From positions 28,208 to 92,207 of the forward strand of contig NZ_CANBCC010000006.1 of NCBI RefSeq assembly GCF_947366995.1: 64,000 bases of DNA, read 5' to 3'. Position numbers and translations under genes: made by a program. The DNA comes from an uncultured Aquabacterium sp. (lineage in GTDB: Bacteria > Pseudomonadota > Gammaproteobacteria > Burkholderiales > Burkholderiaceae_C). The notes beneath the pieces were generated by a model that made no database searches, was not told where the DNA came from, and was given only the letters and a program-made list of their open reading frames with translations. Positions within the stretch are counted from its first letter, which is position 1. Each line of letters opens with the position of its first letter. Below are positions 41,111-51,484 of the stretch, piece by piece.

Positions 41111-43579
41111 ATGACTTTTCCGCTGGGATCCCTCCGCACCGAGGGCGCTGCCACCCGTGGGGGCGAGCGCCGCAGTGAGCCGGGTGCCGCGCCGGCCCGT
41201 GCCTCCGGCCGCCTGCACCGCGCGCAGATGGCCGCTTCCCTGGCCCGCCCCCCCGAGTCCACCACCCCGCCCGAGCACACGCTCCGCTTTCAGGCCGCGT
41301 TGCTCATTGGCGCGGTCGTGTGGTTGCTGTTCCTGCTGGCGATGCTGAGCCACAACCGGCTCGATCCCGCCTTCACCACCTCCGGTCACCACACCGAGCC
41401 CACCAACTGGGCCGGGCAGTTGGGCGCCTACGCTTCCGACCTCGCGCAGTTCGTGCTGGGCCAATCGTCCTGGTGGCTGCTCCTGATCGGCGCCCGTGTG
41501 TGGCTGGGGGCGCTGGCGCGCTGGCTTCGCCGTGATGCGAGCGTCAGCGGCAGTGTCCCCGCCACCTCGTTTTCGCCGTGGCGTTTTGGCGCCGGTGTCG
41601 TGCTGTTGCTGGCAGCCAGCACGGCCCTCGAATGGTCGCGTCTGTACCGCCACGAAGATGTGCTCGCCGGCGCTCACGCGGGCGGCATCCTGGGCATGAC
41701 GCTGGGCCAGCTGGGCGAGCGCTGGCTGGGTTTCAACGGCTCGGGCGTGGTCTGGATTGCCCTGCTGGTGGCCGGCACGGCCATGGCCCTGCGCTTCTCC
41801 TGGCTGGACCTGGCCGAGCGCATCGGCGCGCTGTTCGACGGCCTGCGCCAGCAACGCGAGGCCCGCCGTGAAGAGGCCCGAGACATCCGCATCGGCGAGA
41901 AGGCCGCCATCGAGCGGGAGCGCGTGGTCGAAGAGGTGCGCCATGAGCTGCCCGCCGAGCCCATCCCCATCATCATCGAGCAGCCGGTGGTCGAGGTGCC
42001 CAAGTCCGACCGGGTGGCCAAGGAAAAGCAGAAGCCTCTGTTTGCCGAGATGGGCGACAACAAGCTGCCGCAGATCGACCTGCTCGACCCCACCGTGGGC
42101 CGCATCGAGACGGTGACGCCTGAGACGCTCGAGATGACCTCGCGCATGATCGAGAAGAAGTTGAAGGACTTCGGCGTTGAGGTGCGGGTGGTGGCGGCCT
42201 CGCCGGGCCCGGTCATCACGCGCTACGAAATCGAGCCGGCCACTGGCGTCAAGGGCTCGCAGATCGTGAACCTGGCCAAGGACCTGGCGCGCTCGCTGTC
42301 GCTGGTCAGCATCCGCGTGGTCGAGACCATTCCCGGCAAGAATCTGATGGCGCTGGAACTGCCCAACGCCAAGCGCCAGATGATCCGCCTCACCGAGATC
42401 CTCGGCTCGCAGGTCTACCATGAGGCCCAGTCCATGCTGACCATCGGCTTGGGCAAGGACATCGTGGGTGCACCCGTGGTGGCCGACCTGGCGAAGATGC
42501 CGCACTGCCTGGTGGCCGGCACCACCGGCTCAGGCAAATCGGTGGGCATCAACGCCACCATCCTGAGCCTGCTCTACAAGGCCGAAGCGCGCGATGTTCG
42601 TCTCATCCTGATCGACCCGAAGATGCTCGAAATGAGCGTCTACGAAGGCATCCCGCACCTGCTGTGCCCGGTCGTGACGGACATGAAGCTCGCCAGCAAT
42701 GCCCTGAACTGGGCGGTGGGCGAGATGGAGCGGCGCTACAAGCTCATGTCCAAGATGGGCGTGCGTAACCTGGCGGGCTACAACAAGAAGATGGAAGACG
42801 CCAAGGCCCGTGGCGAGCTGATTCCGAACCCGTTCAGCCTGACGCCCGACGAGCCGGAACCACTCGACCGCCTGCCGCACATCGTCATCGTCATCGACGA
42901 ACTGGCCGACCTGATGATGGTCGTGGGCAAGAAAATCGAAGAGCTGATTGCGCGTCTGGCCCAGAAGGCCCGCGCGGCCGGCATCCACCTGATCTTGGCG
43001 ACACAGCGCCCCTCGGTCGACGTGATCACCGGCCTCATCAAGGCCAACATCCCGACGCGCATCTCGTTCCAAGTCAGCAGCAAGATCGACAGCCGCACCA
43101 TCCTCGACCAGATGGGCGCGGAAGCGTTGCTGGGGCAGGGCGACATGCTGTACCTGCCCTCGGGCACCGGCCTGCCGATCCGCGTGCATGGCGCCTTTGT
43201 CAGCGACGACGAAGTGCACCGTGTCGTCGAGTACCTCAAGACGCAGGGCGAGCCCAATTACATCGAGGGCATCCTCGAAGGCGGCACACTCAGCGACGAG
43301 GGCAGCAACCTCGACGGTTCGCCCGCAGGCGGCGGCGATGGCGAGCAGGACCCGATGTACGACAACGCCGTGTCCGTGGTGCTGCAGCATCGCAAGGCGT
43401 CGATTTCGCTGGTGCAGCGGCACCTGCGCATCGGCTACAACCGGGCGGCCCGCCTGCTGGAGCAGATGGAAAAGTCGGGTCTGGTCTCGTCGATGTCAAC
43501 CAACGGCAACCGCGAAATCATCACGCCGGCGCGCGGCGGTGAAGGCGGCGCCACCTCGGCGCCGTGGGACGAGGCCTGA
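41111..43579 (+). CDS. ftsK: DNA translocase FtsK/SpoIIIE
   Basis: Walker [50 protein letters not shown]-terminal winged helix (gamma) domain. Confidence 0.96.
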   Translation: MTFPLGSLRTEGAATRGGERRSEPGAAPARASGRLHRAQMAASLARPPESTTPPEHTLRFQAALLIGAVVWLLFLLAMLSHNRLDPAFTTSGHHTEPTNWAGQLGAYASDLAQFVLGQSSWWLLLIGARVWLGALARWLRRDASVSGSVPATSFSPWRFGAGVVLLLAASTALEWSRLYRHEDVLAGAHAGGILGMTLGQLGERWLGFNGSGVVWIALLVAGTAMALRFSWLDLAERIGALFDGLRQQREARREEARDIRIGEKAAIERERVVEEVRHELPAEPIPIIIEQPVVEVPKSDRVAKEKQKPLFAEMGDNKLPQIDLLDPTVGRIETVTPETLEMTSRMIEKKLKDFGVEVRVVAASPGPVITRYEIEPATGVKGSQIVNLAKDLARSLSLVSIRVVETIPGKNLMALELPNAKRQMIRLTEILGSQVYHEAQSMLTIGLGKDIVGAPVVADLAKMPHCLVAGTTGSGKSVGINATILSLLYKAEARDVRLILIDPKMLEMSVYEGIPHLLCPVVTDMKLASNALNWAVGEMERRYKLMSKMGVRNLAGYNKKMEDAKARGELIPNPFSLTPDEPEPLDRLPHIVIVIDELADLMMVVGKKIEELIARLAQKARAAGIHLILATQRPSVDVITGLIKANIPTRISFQVSSKIDSRTILDQMGAEALLGQGDMLYLPSGTGLPIRVHGAFVSDDEVHRVVEYLKTQGEPNYIEGILEGGTLSDEGSNLDGSPAGGGDGEQDPMYDNAVSVVLQHRKASISLVQRHLRIGYNRAARLLEQMEKSGLVSSMSTNGNREIITPARGGEGGATSAPWDEA

Positions 43580-44295
43580 TGGCCACCACCAGAGAGACGC
43601 ACATGATGCACCTTGCCCCGATGTCCATGACCCGTATGCTGACCATCGGTGCCGTGGCGGCCGCCAGCCTCATGCTGAGCCAGCCGGCCCGGGCCGATGC
43701 CGTGGCGGCCCTGCGCGCCTTCGTGAAGGACGTGGACGCCGGACGCGGCAGCTTCGTGCAGACCGTGACCTCGCCGGATGGCAAGAAGAGCCGACAGTCG
43801 CGCGGCACGCTGGAGTTCCAGCGCCCGAACCGCTTCCGCTTCAGCTACACCGCGCCCACCGAGCAGCTCATCGTGGGCGATGGCAAGCAAGTATGGCTGT
43901 ACGACACCGACCTCAACCAGGTCACGGTGCGTCCGATGAGCCAGGCCTTGGGGGCCACGCCAGCGGCCTTGCTGGCCGGTGCGTCGCTGGACAAGGACTT
44001 CACCCTCAAGAACGTTGCTGCTTCCTCGTCGGGTGCGGCGACCGCGACCCCGACGCCTCAACAGGCAACGAACTCGATGGAATGGGTGGAGGCCTTGCCG
44101 CGCCACAAAGAGGGGCAATTCCAATCCGTGCGCGTCGGATTCCGGGGCGGTCAGTTGACGGCCCTGGAGATCCTGGATGCCTTCGGGCAGCGCTCGAGAC
44201 TGGACTTCACGCAGTTCGATTCGAAGCCGACCCTGGCGGCCGGCCGTTTCCAGTTCACACCGCCAGCGGGCGCCGACGTGCTGAACCAGCCTTGA
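43579..44295 (+). CDS. lolA: Outer-membrane lipoprotein carrier protein LolA
   Basis: Signal sequence then FVKDVDAGRGSFVQTVTSPDGKKSRQSRGTLEFQRPNRFRFSYTAPTEQLIVGDGKQVWLYDTDLNQV; TGATG overlap with ftsK. Confidence 0.92.
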   Translation: MATTRETHMMHLAPMSMTRMLTIGAVAAASLMLSQPARADAVAALRAFVKDVDAGRGSFVQTVTSPDGKKSRQSRGTLEFQRPNRFRFSYTAPTEQLIVGDGKQVWLYDTDLNQVTVRPMSQALGATPAALLAGASLDKDFTLKNVAASSSGAATATPTPQQATNSMEWVEALPRHKEGQFQSVRVGFRGGQLTALEILDAFGQRSRLDFTQFDSKPTLAAGRFQFTPPAGADVLNQP

Positions 44296-44449
44296 ACGAG
44301 CGGGCAGGGCGGGCCCACGTGGGGCCGGGCCTCTGTCCGTCATGACGCGTCAAGGGCGCGCCACTCCTTGAATCTTTGTATGTTGTTGAACCAGCCCTCA
44401 TTGTGGCTGGTCAGAGGCTCACAGCGTGAGCCTCTGCAAGGCACTTCAA

Positions 44450-46450
44450 TCAGCCTTCGCGCTTGACGAAACCGGGGCGCTTGCCGCCGAAGCCCGGCTT
44501 CGGGCCCGACTTGAAGCCACCCGGCTTGCCGCCGAACGAGGGCTTGTCACCGAACTTGCCGTGACCGGGCTTGCCACCGAAAGGCTTGTCGCCAAACGGG
44601 CGGCCTTCACCGCGCGCTTCGAAGCGATCGCCACCGAAGCCGGGCTTGCCGCCGAACGGCTTGCCTTGCGGACGGTCACCAAACGGACGGTCACCAAACG
44701 GACGGTCGCCGCCCTGGCGGTCGCCAAACGGATCAGCACCGCGCTCACGGCGATCGGCAAACGGTCGGTCCGTACGGGGGCGGTCGCCACCAAAGGCAGG
44801 ACGATCACCGCCGAACTTGCGTTCGCCGCCACCGAAGCCACCACGGTCACCCTGCGGGCGGTCGCCGAAAGGCTTGCGCTCGCCACGGAAGCCACCGCGG
44901 TCGCCCGAGCGATCGCCGCCGAAACCACGCGGGCCGTCTTCACGCGGTGCAAAGCGTGCTTCGCGGTTCGGGCTGAAGCCCTCTTCACGCGGCGCAAACT
45001 CGCGGCGCTCGCCGCCATGACGCTCCTCACGCGGAGCGCCGAAGCCGCGGGGCTCGCCCCAGCCGCCTTCACGCTTGCCGCCAAAGCGGGGGCCGCGGTC
45101 ATCGCGACGGCCGTGGCCGGGCATCGGCTTGTCGCGACGAGGGCCGCCGCGGTCGGCGTGCATCTTCGTCGTCGGCTCCAGACCCTCGATCACCGATTCA
45201 GGGATGCGCTGGGTGGTAAAGCGTTCGATGCGGCGCACCATCGGGATGTCGCGGCGCTCGGCGAGCGTCACGGCCAGACCGGAGCGACCGGCACGACCCG
45301 TACGGCCGATGCGGTGCACGTAGTCTTCCGGCTTCATCGGCATGCCGTAGTTGATCACGTGGGTGATCGTGGGCACGTCGATGCCACGGGCAGCCACGTC
45401 GGTGGCCACCAGCACGCGCAGTTGGCGCGAACGCAGTGCCTGCAGCACGCGGTTGCGGCGGCCTTGCGGCATGCCGCCGTGCAGTGCGGCGACGGCGTGG
45501 CCCATGTCGGCCAGGCGGTCGGCCAGGATGTCGGCGTCGCGCTGGGTGCTCGTGAAGATCACGGCCTGGTCCACTTCGCGGGCGGTCAGCAGCTTGTCCA
45601 GCAGGTCGTTCTTGTGGTGCAGCGAGTCGGCCAGGTGCAGACGCTGTTCGATGTTGTCGTGGCTGTCGGTGTGCGAGGCCACTTCGATGCTCAGGGCATC
45701 GCGCGTCAGGCGCTGTGCCAGCTGACCCACGTGACCGGCAAAGGTCGCCGAGAACATCAGCGTCTGGCGCTCCGCCGGGGTGGCGGCGGCGATCTGCTCG
45801 ATGTCCTCGATGAAGCCCATGTCCAGCATGCGGTCGGCTTCGTCCAGCACCAGCACTTCCAGATTGGACAGGATGGCGGCGCCGGTGCCCAGGTGGTCCA
45901 GCAGACGGCCGGGGGTGGCAATCAACACATCCAGCGGCCCCTTCAAGGCCTTGAGCTGAGCGCCGTACGGCACGCCGCCCACCACCGTGGCCACACGCAG
46001 GCCTTGCAGGTGGCGGCCATAGGTCGTGGCGGCCTTGGCCACTTGCAGGGCCAGTTCGCGGGTCGGGGCGAGCACCAGCACGCGCGGGCCGTGGACCTTG
46101 CCCTTTTCGCGGCGCTTGGCGTTGTCGCCACGGGCGGCCACGATGCGCTCCAGCGCCGGCAGCATGAAGGCGGCGGTCTTGCCCGAGCCGGTGCTCGAAG
46201 CCACACGCAGGTCGGCACCGTTCAGGGCGGCCGGAATGGCCTGCACCTGCACACTGGTCGGCTGGGTGTAGCCCGAATCGGCCAGGGCGTGCACCAGGTG
46301 CGCGCTCAGGCCGAGGTCGGCAAAGGTCGGGCCTTCGGGCGTCTCGACGGCGTCAGCCTGCGGCTCGACGCCGAAATCGCTTTCGATGCGGCGAACGAGG
46401 GCTTCGAGCTGCGAGTCGACGCTGTTCTGGTTTGTTTGATCTTGGGACAT
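44450..46450 (-). CDS. rhlE: DEAD-box RNA helicase with long Gly/Arg/Asp-rich C-terminal tail
   Basis: RVASSTGSGKTAAFMLPAL, VLDEADRMLDMGF, MFSATF, HRIGRTGRAG; tail of repeated FGDRP/GGDRP/FGGKPG units. The rhlE symbol is tentative. Confidence 0.92.
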   Translation of the reverse strand: MSQDQTNQNSVDSQLEALVRRIESDFGVEPQADAVETPEGPTFADLGLSAHLVHALADSGYTQPTSVQVQAIPAALNGADLRVASSTGSGKTAAFMLPALERIVAARGDNAKRREKGKVHGPRVLVLAPTRELALQVAKAATTYGRHLQGLRVATVVGGVPYGAQLKALKGPLDVLIATPGRLLDHLGTGAAILSNLEVLVLDEADRMLDMGFIEDIEQIAAATPAERQTLMFSATFAGHVGQLAQRLTRDALSIEVASHTDSHDNIEQRLHLADSLHHKNDLLDKLLTAREVDQAVIFTSTQRDADILADRLADMGHAVAALHGGMPQGRRNRVLQALRSRQLRVLVATDVAARGIDVPTITHVINYGMPMKPEDYVHRIGRTGRAGRSGLAVTLAERRDIPMVRRIERFTTQRIPESVIEGLEPTTKMHADRGGPRRDKPMPGHGRRDDRGPRFGGKREGGWGEPRGFGAPREERHGGERREFAPREEGFSPNREARFAPREDGPRGFGGDRSGDRGGFRGERKPFGDRPQGDRGGFGGGERKFGGDRPAFGGDRPRTDRPFADRRERGADPFGDRQGGDRPFGDRPFGDRPQGKPFGGKPGFGGDRFEARGEGRPFGDKPFGGKPGHGKFGDKPSFGGKPGGFKSGPKPGFGGKRPGFVKREG
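44671..44710 (-). repeat. Perfect 15-bp tandem duplication (plus partial third copy) in helicase tail
   Basis: GACGGTCACCAAACG at 44671-44685 and 44686-44700, then GACGGTCGCC; encodes FGDRP repeats. Confidence 0.85.
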
Positions 46451-46929
46451 GTGTTCTTTCAAGCAATGCAAGGCACAACCTGCGGCCCGATGGGCAGCAT
46501 GTCGCGCAAGCCAGGACGCGACCCGATTGCGGGTCGACGGGCCTGGCCCGGGGTGGGTCGCTGGGATTCGTGTCCGTACTTCGTGACAGGCGCATGCAGC
46601 GCGTGACGGGTCACGGTGAGTCGGTTTGAAAGCGACGGCATCGCCGCCAACCGGAACTCAAGACACGTGTGCTGAAGCTGTGGTCCGTGCACTCCGTAGA
46701 GTGGTCGCTTCTGGTGAAGCAGACGTCGCACGACCCGGCTACCTTGACTGGCAGACACCCGACGGTGTGTGCCCGGCTTGAAAAAGGTCAGAGGGGATGT
46801 ACTCAGATTCCTCATCGGCCGCCCATAAAGGGCTGGCACAGCGAAGAATCATCTATTGTGGCACCGCACCGAGGGTTTGTCCAGTCCCCCTCCTGTCAGC
46901 ACGGTGGGGCGGCCTGCGACAATTCCGTC

Positions 46930-48321
46930 ATGCAAGAGAGCCTCTCACTTGATCTGCCGGATCCCGGTGGCCAGGGCCGTCCTGCTGCCATCCCGGCGCC
47001 GGATACCGCGGCCGCGCCGACGCACGCGGTCGGCACGCCGTTGGCCGAGCGCCTGCGTCCCCAATCCATCGACGACGTGGTCGGGCAGGATCACCTGCTC
47101 GGCCCCGGCCAGCCTCTGCGCGTGGCCTTCGAGTCAGGCCAGCCGCACTCCATGATCTTGTGGGGCCCGCCCGGGGTGGGCAAGACGACGCTCGCGCGTT
47201 TGATGGCGCGTGCGTTCGATGCGCAGTTCCTCGCCATCTCGGCGGTCCTCGGCGGGGTGAAGGACATCCGCGAGGCGGTGGAACAGGCGCAGGCCGTGCG
47301 TCACCTTGGCCGGCGCACGATCGTGTTCGTGGATGAGGTGCATCGCTTCAACAAGGCGCAGCAGGACGCCTTCCTGCCTCACGTCGAGTCGGGCCTGTTC
47401 ACCTTCATTGGCGCCACGACCGAGAACCCGTCTTTCGAGGTCAACGCTGCGCTGCTGTCGCGCGCCACGGTGCACGTGCTGCGGGCCATGGATGAGGGCG
47501 CCATGCTGACCCTGCTGGACAAGGGCCAGGCTGCGCTGGCAGGGCCAAGGCTGACCCCGGCCGCCCGCACTCGCCTCATCGCCTATGCCGACGGCGACGC
47601 CCGCCGTGTGCTCAACACCTACGAGACGCTGACTGCCATGCTGAGGGGCGTCGAGGAAATCGATGAACCCCAGCTCGAAAAGGCCCTGGGCGAACAGCTG
47701 CGTCGCTATGACAAGGGCGGCGACCAGTTCTACGACACGATCTCGGCACTGCACAAATCGGTGCGGGGCTCTGACCCCGACGCGGCGTTGTACTGGTTCG
47801 TGCGCATGGTGGACGGTGGGGTCGACCCGCGCTACATCGTGCGGCGGCTCATCCGCATGGCGAGCGAGGACATCGGTCTGGCCGACCCCCGGGCCCTGCG
47901 GATGGCGCTGGATGCTGCCGAGACCTACGAGCGACTGGGTTCACCGGAAGGCGAACTGACGCTGGCTCAATGCGTGATCTACCTTGCCATCGCGCCCAAG
48001 AGCAATGCGGCCTACGCGGCGTACAAGGCCGTGCGCGCGTGGGTCAAGCAAGACACCACCCGTCCCGTGCCCATGCACCTGCGCAATGCGCCCACCAAGC
48101 TGATGAAGCAGCTGGGCCATGGAGACGGCTACCGCTATGCCCATGACGAGCCCGAAGGCGTGGCCGCGGGCGAGCGTTACTTCCCGGATGGCATGGCCCC
48201 TCAGGCCTTCTACCAGCCCGTGAACCGCGGGCTGGAGATCAAGATTGGCGACCGGCTGAACCAGTTGCGCGCCATGCTGGGAGATGGCCGCGCCGGCACC
48301 GACACCGACCCTGCGGACTGA
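46930..48321 (+). CDS. rarA: Replication-associated recombination protein A (RarA/MgsA AAA ATPase)
   Basis: PLAERLRPQSIDDVVGQDHLLGPGQPL...MILWGPPGVGKTTLARLMA...VFVDEVHRFNKAQQDAFLPHVESGLFTFIGATTENPSFEVN. Confidence 0.96.
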   Translation: MQESLSLDLPDPGGQGRPAAIPAPDTAAAPTHAVGTPLAERLRPQSIDDVVGQDHLLGPGQPLRVAFESGQPHSMILWGPPGVGKTTLARLMARAFDAQFLAISAVLGGVKDIREAVEQAQAVRHLGRRTIVFVDEVHRFNKAQQDAFLPHVESGLFTFIGATTENPSFEVNAALLSRATVHVLRAMDEGAMLTLLDKGQAALAGPRLTPAARTRLIAYADGDARRVLNTYETLTAMLRGVEEIDEPQLEKALGEQLRRYDKGGDQFYDTISALHKSVRGSDPDAALYWFVRMVDGGVDPRYIVRRLIRMASEDIGLADPRALRMALDAAETYERLGSPEGELTLAQCVIYLAIAPKSNAAYAAYKAVRAWVKQDTTRPVPMHLRNAPTKLMKQLGHGDGYRYAHDEPEGVAAGERYFPDGMAPQAFYQPVNRGLEIKIGDRLNQLRAMLGDGRAGTDTDPAD

Positions 48322-48327
48322 CCGGTC

Positions 48328-49113
48328 TCAGGGCAGCGTGACCGTGATGTGCGCCACCTGGGGCGCCATTTGCACGATGTGATGTTGCTGGCCGAGCTGC
48401 TGCTTCGTCTGCTCGGTCAGCTGCCATCGCAGGCCCAGAAAGCCAGCCAGGGCCATCACCCCGAACACCGAACCGACCACCCAGAGCGGGACCTCGTTCT
48501 TCAGCTGGTTCTGCACCTTGTCGGGTGCCGCCCAGTGCGGCGCGAAAGCCGCGCCCTGGCCCTTCATGCGGGCGATTTCGTCACCCAGGCGCGCGGTCAG
48601 GTAGTTCAGCTTCTCCGTGCCTTCGAGCAGGTACTTGCCCTGGAAGCCCAGCAGCAGGCACATGTGGAACACTTCCAGTGCCTGCACGCGCGGTGCGCCT
48701 TCGCGTCGCAAGGTCTCAAGTCGCTCGAAGAACTGCTCGCCGGCCAGCTGCTCACCGAAGAACTGCAGTTGCAGAGGCAGCCGCTGCCAGGCATCGCGCA
48801 CCTTGAAGCCGGACATCAGGACCACTTCGTCCACCGTGGCACAGAAAGCGTACTTGCAGGCGTACACGTCCTCGGCATCGGCCTGCATGCGCGTGGCGCC
48901 GCGCTCGAAGGCCGTAAGGAACTGCTTGATGCGCTCGCGGAAGGAGTCGGCGTCCAGCGGTGCATGCTTGGCCTTCAGCAGAAACAGCAGGTAGAAGCCG
49001 TCGTACATCAGGTCGAGCAGGCAGGTCGCCTCGCTCGATGTGCCCGCCTCATGGCGCGGGGAGGGCGCCCGGGCGCCATCGAACAGGGTGGGCATGGCAG
49101 AAGAAGGCGACAT
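48328..49113 (-). CDS. tssL: Type VI secretion protein TssL (DotU/IcmH family), no peptidoglycan-binding domain
   Basis: DUF2077/DotU-like body (CKYAFCATVDEVVLMSGF...LEVFHMCLLLGFQGKYLLEGTEKLNYL) and a C-terminal TM helix. Confidence 0.92.
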   Translation of the reverse strand: MSPSSAMPTLFDGARAPSPRHEAGTSSEATCLLDLMYDGFYLLFLLKAKHAPLDADSFRERIKQFLTAFERGATRMQADAEDVYACKYAFCATVDEVVLMSGFKVRDAWQRLPLQLQFFGEQLAGEQFFERLETLRREGAPRVQALEVFHMCLLLGFQGKYLLEGTEKLNYLTARLGDEIARMKGQGAAFAPHWAAPDKVQNQLKNEVPLWVVGSVFGVMALAGFLGLRWQLTEQTKQQLGQQHHIVQMAPQVAHITVTLP

Positions 49114-49129
49114 GGTGCGGTTCCCCAGG

Positions 49130-50491
49130 TCAGGCGTTGACCGCCACCAGCTCCAGCTTCAGATCCTGGATGCCGGCGGGCACATAGATGGTGAGGGCCT
49201 GGGCCCGCAGCATGCGCTCGTAGAGCATGCCGCGCGGTTCCAGCGTGAAGTAGTAGCTTCCGGGGCGCACCGGCACGGCAGCGGGCACCTGGGGCGCATG
49301 CACCAGTCGCACGCCAGGCATGGCCGACAGCACGAGTTTTTCGACGTCGTCGGGTGCGCCGACCTTGAAGCGGTGCGGCACCACATCGACCAGTTCCGCT
49401 GGCGGCATGGCTGCCGACACACCAAGGTAGAACTGCGTCTGCTGTTGGATTTGCTCCGCGTCCAGGCGCCCCTGGTGGAACGAAGGCTGCACTTCGTTCA
49501 GGGCGATCGCGAAGTAGCGCGTGGAGATCACGGTCTCCAGCAGCTCGCGAACGATCTGGTCCAGTCGGTTGAACGCGGGGCCCGGATTGAGATGATCGTA
49601 CGCGGGCAGGTCGGCCAGCGTGTAACCCTTGGAAAAGGTCAGCAGGGCGCCGGCCAGCTCCAGGAGGCGTTCGAACAGCCGCTCGGGATGCAGGGCCGGG
49701 TGCCGCGCCAGGTGGGACAGGCTGGCAAAGGCCGCGCTCGCGGTGTGCAGCAGCCAGAACGAGGCGACGTCGCCCGAGCGGAACTCGATGATGTTCTTGC
49801 TCGGCTCCCGGTGCAGGCCGTAGAGCGCGTCCACCTTCGCCTGCAGCACGTCGAGCAATCGCCGCACATGCAGGAACAGCGCGGGTGAGGCCTGGATGCT
49901 GGCGCACGGCGGCATGAAGCGGCCGTCCAGTTCGAACCCGCCGGTCGAGGTCTTCTTGAGCCGAAGCAAGGGCAGGCTCACCAGATGAGCCCGCGGTGCC
50001 ACGTCGGGCAGCAGGCGTGCCGACTTGCGCAGCACCACCACCTCCGCTGAGACCGCGTCGGTGTAGGCGTCACCCACCTGCCGCCCCTCGCGGAAGTAGC
50101 GCACCGCTGTGTCGGCCTCGTCTCGGGATGCGGCCACATTGGTGCCCTGCGCACGCAGCGGCGCCATCGTCAGATGGAAGACAGCTTCGCCGGCCAGCGT
50201 GTCGGCTGCATCGCCCAGCGCGCTAAGGGCCACGGGCGGCGGGAGCTCGTCATCACCGGGCGCGTTGTACAGCTCGCCATCCGGCAGGATGGCGCGCACT
50301 TCGAGCAGGCGCAGCAGGCCAGTCTGCAGTGCATCCGGATCGACCTTGATGTGCTGGACACCCCAGGCATACGGATGCAGTGCACGCGTCATCTGCGCGA
50401 GACGCCACTCGTGGTAAGCGTCCTGTTGCTGGAAATGCTGCGGGCGCAGAAAGAGGCCTTCGCCCCACAGGATCTTCGGAGTCGGGATCAA
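49130..50491 (-). CDS. tssK: Type VI secretion baseplate protein TssK
   Basis: PKILWGEGLFLRPQHFQQQDAYHEWRL N-terminus and HAPQVPAAVPVRPGSYYFTLEPRG...MLRAQALTIYVPAG C-terminus. Confidence 0.95.
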   Translation of the reverse strand: MIPTPKILWGEGLFLRPQHFQQQDAYHEWRLAQMTRALHPYAWGVQHIKVDPDALQTGLLRLLEVRAILPDGELYNAPGDDELPPPVALSALGDAADTLAGEAVFHLTMAPLRAQGTNVAASRDEADTAVRYFREGRQVGDAYTDAVSAEVVVLRKSARLLPDVAPRAHLVSLPLLRLKKTSTGGFELDGRFMPPCASIQASPALFLHVRRLLDVLQAKVDALYGLHREPSKNIIEFRSGDVASFWLLHTASAAFASLSHLARHPALHPERLFERLLELAGALLTFSKGYTLADLPAYDHLNPGPAFNRLDQIVRELLETVISTRYFAIALNEVQPSFHQGRLDAEQIQQQTQFYLGVSAAMPPAELVDVVPHRFKVGAPDDVEKLVLSAMPGVRLVHAPQVPAAVPVRPGSYYFTLEPRGMLYERMLRAQALTIYVPAGIQDLKLELVAVNA

Positions 50492-50528
50492 GACGCGGTT
50501 CCTTTCGGTTCGTATCGATGGGGCGCCG

Positions 50529-51236
50529 TCATGGGCAGGGGACGGCGACCGAGCGCGCGGCAGGGGCAGATGTGCCGAGGGGCTCGCCGACCTGCACGCT
50601 CATGGCGCAGGCATGCACCCCGACATGCAGGCCGGACCATGCCGCCTTCGGTGTGCTGAACGCATAGCGCCAACGGCCCTCGGCCGGCTTGCGGAACAGC
50701 GCCACGACGCCAAGGAAGCGGCCATCCCGCGCCACCTTTTCGGTGGAGGCGTGACGCTGGCCCGGCACGAGCTGGATCTCTCGTGCACCGAGCAGGTCTT
50801 CGCCGAACGCTTCCTTCTCCTTGCCCGCGTCGCCAAACACACCGAGCGGTGCCTGCAGGAAGGCATCGGGGCTTTTCAGTCGGTAGACGCGCACCAGCAC
50901 GGCCAGCGACTGTCCGCTCGGCGTCACGTTCAAAGCGTCGCTCGCATGCAGCTTCAGACTGACGGGCCAGTCCGGTAGCGCGCTATCGGGCACCTGAGGC
51001 AATTCCGGCGGCGCTGGCTGCTTGAGCCCCACGCTCTCGAGCGCCTTGTTGCCCAGGTTGCCGATGGCATCGAGCAGCCCGGCCTTGTCAGTCGATGGCA
51101 GCGCTTGAGCCTGTGCCGACTCCGGCGCGGCTGGCATGGCCGGTGCCTGCGGGGCAGAGTTGCAGGCGCCCAGCAGCGCGGATGTGACCAGCGCGGCGAC
51201 GCACCAGCCCGTCGTACGGCTTCTCCCTGTTGTCAT
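50529..51236 (-). CDS. tssJ: Type VI secretion outer-membrane lipoprotein TssJ
   Basis: Lipobox ALVTSALLGAC, then VSLKLHASDALNVTPSGQSLAVLVRVYRLKSPDAFLQAPLGVFGD. Confidence 0.93.
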   Translation of the reverse strand: MTTGRSRTTGWCVAALVTSALLGACNSAPQAPAMPAAPESAQAQALPSTDKAGLLDAIGNLGNKALESVGLKQPAPPELPQVPDSALPDWPVSLKLHASDALNVTPSGQSLAVLVRVYRLKSPDAFLQAPLGVFGDAGKEKEAFGEDLLGAREIQLVPGQRHASTEKVARDGRFLGVVALFRKPAEGRWRYAFSTPKAAWSGLHVGVHACAMSVQVGEPLGTSAPAARSVAVPCP

Positions 51237-51308
51237 GACTTCTGTGGACGGAGCGACCAATGCCCTTCGCCGGGCGGTAGTGTAGAGAGCCCCGCCTTCG
51301 AGTCCGAG

Positions 51309-51336
51309 TCCACTCCCCCCACCAGGGGGCAGTGGA
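51309..51336. promoter_or_regulatory. Strong hairpin in the divergent tssJ / TPR-lipoprotein intergenic region
   Basis: TCCACTCCCCCC-ACCA-GGGGGCAGTGGA: 12-bp arms pairing at 11 of 12 positions, 4-nt loop. Confidence 0.6.
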
Positions 51337-51484
51337 GATGAAACGGATTGAAAGAGTCTGTAAACACCCCCCGGAAGAGGGCAGGCGCTCCAATCGAATT
51401 CGGCTCTAATCCGGCCAGCCATCAAGGCGCTGCCCAAGAGCAGGCCGGCACAGAAGTCAAGTCAAACGATTCAGGGAGCAAGGT

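Noticed and set aside
44426-46606. 726-aa plus-strand ORF with Ala/Thr repeats
   Set aside because: Antisense shadow of the DEAD-box helicase; the repeats simply mirror the FGDRP-encoding repeats.
46669-46929. N-terminal extension of rarA ORF
   Set aside because: The extension lacks conserved sequence; the ATG at 46930 gives the normal RarA start region.
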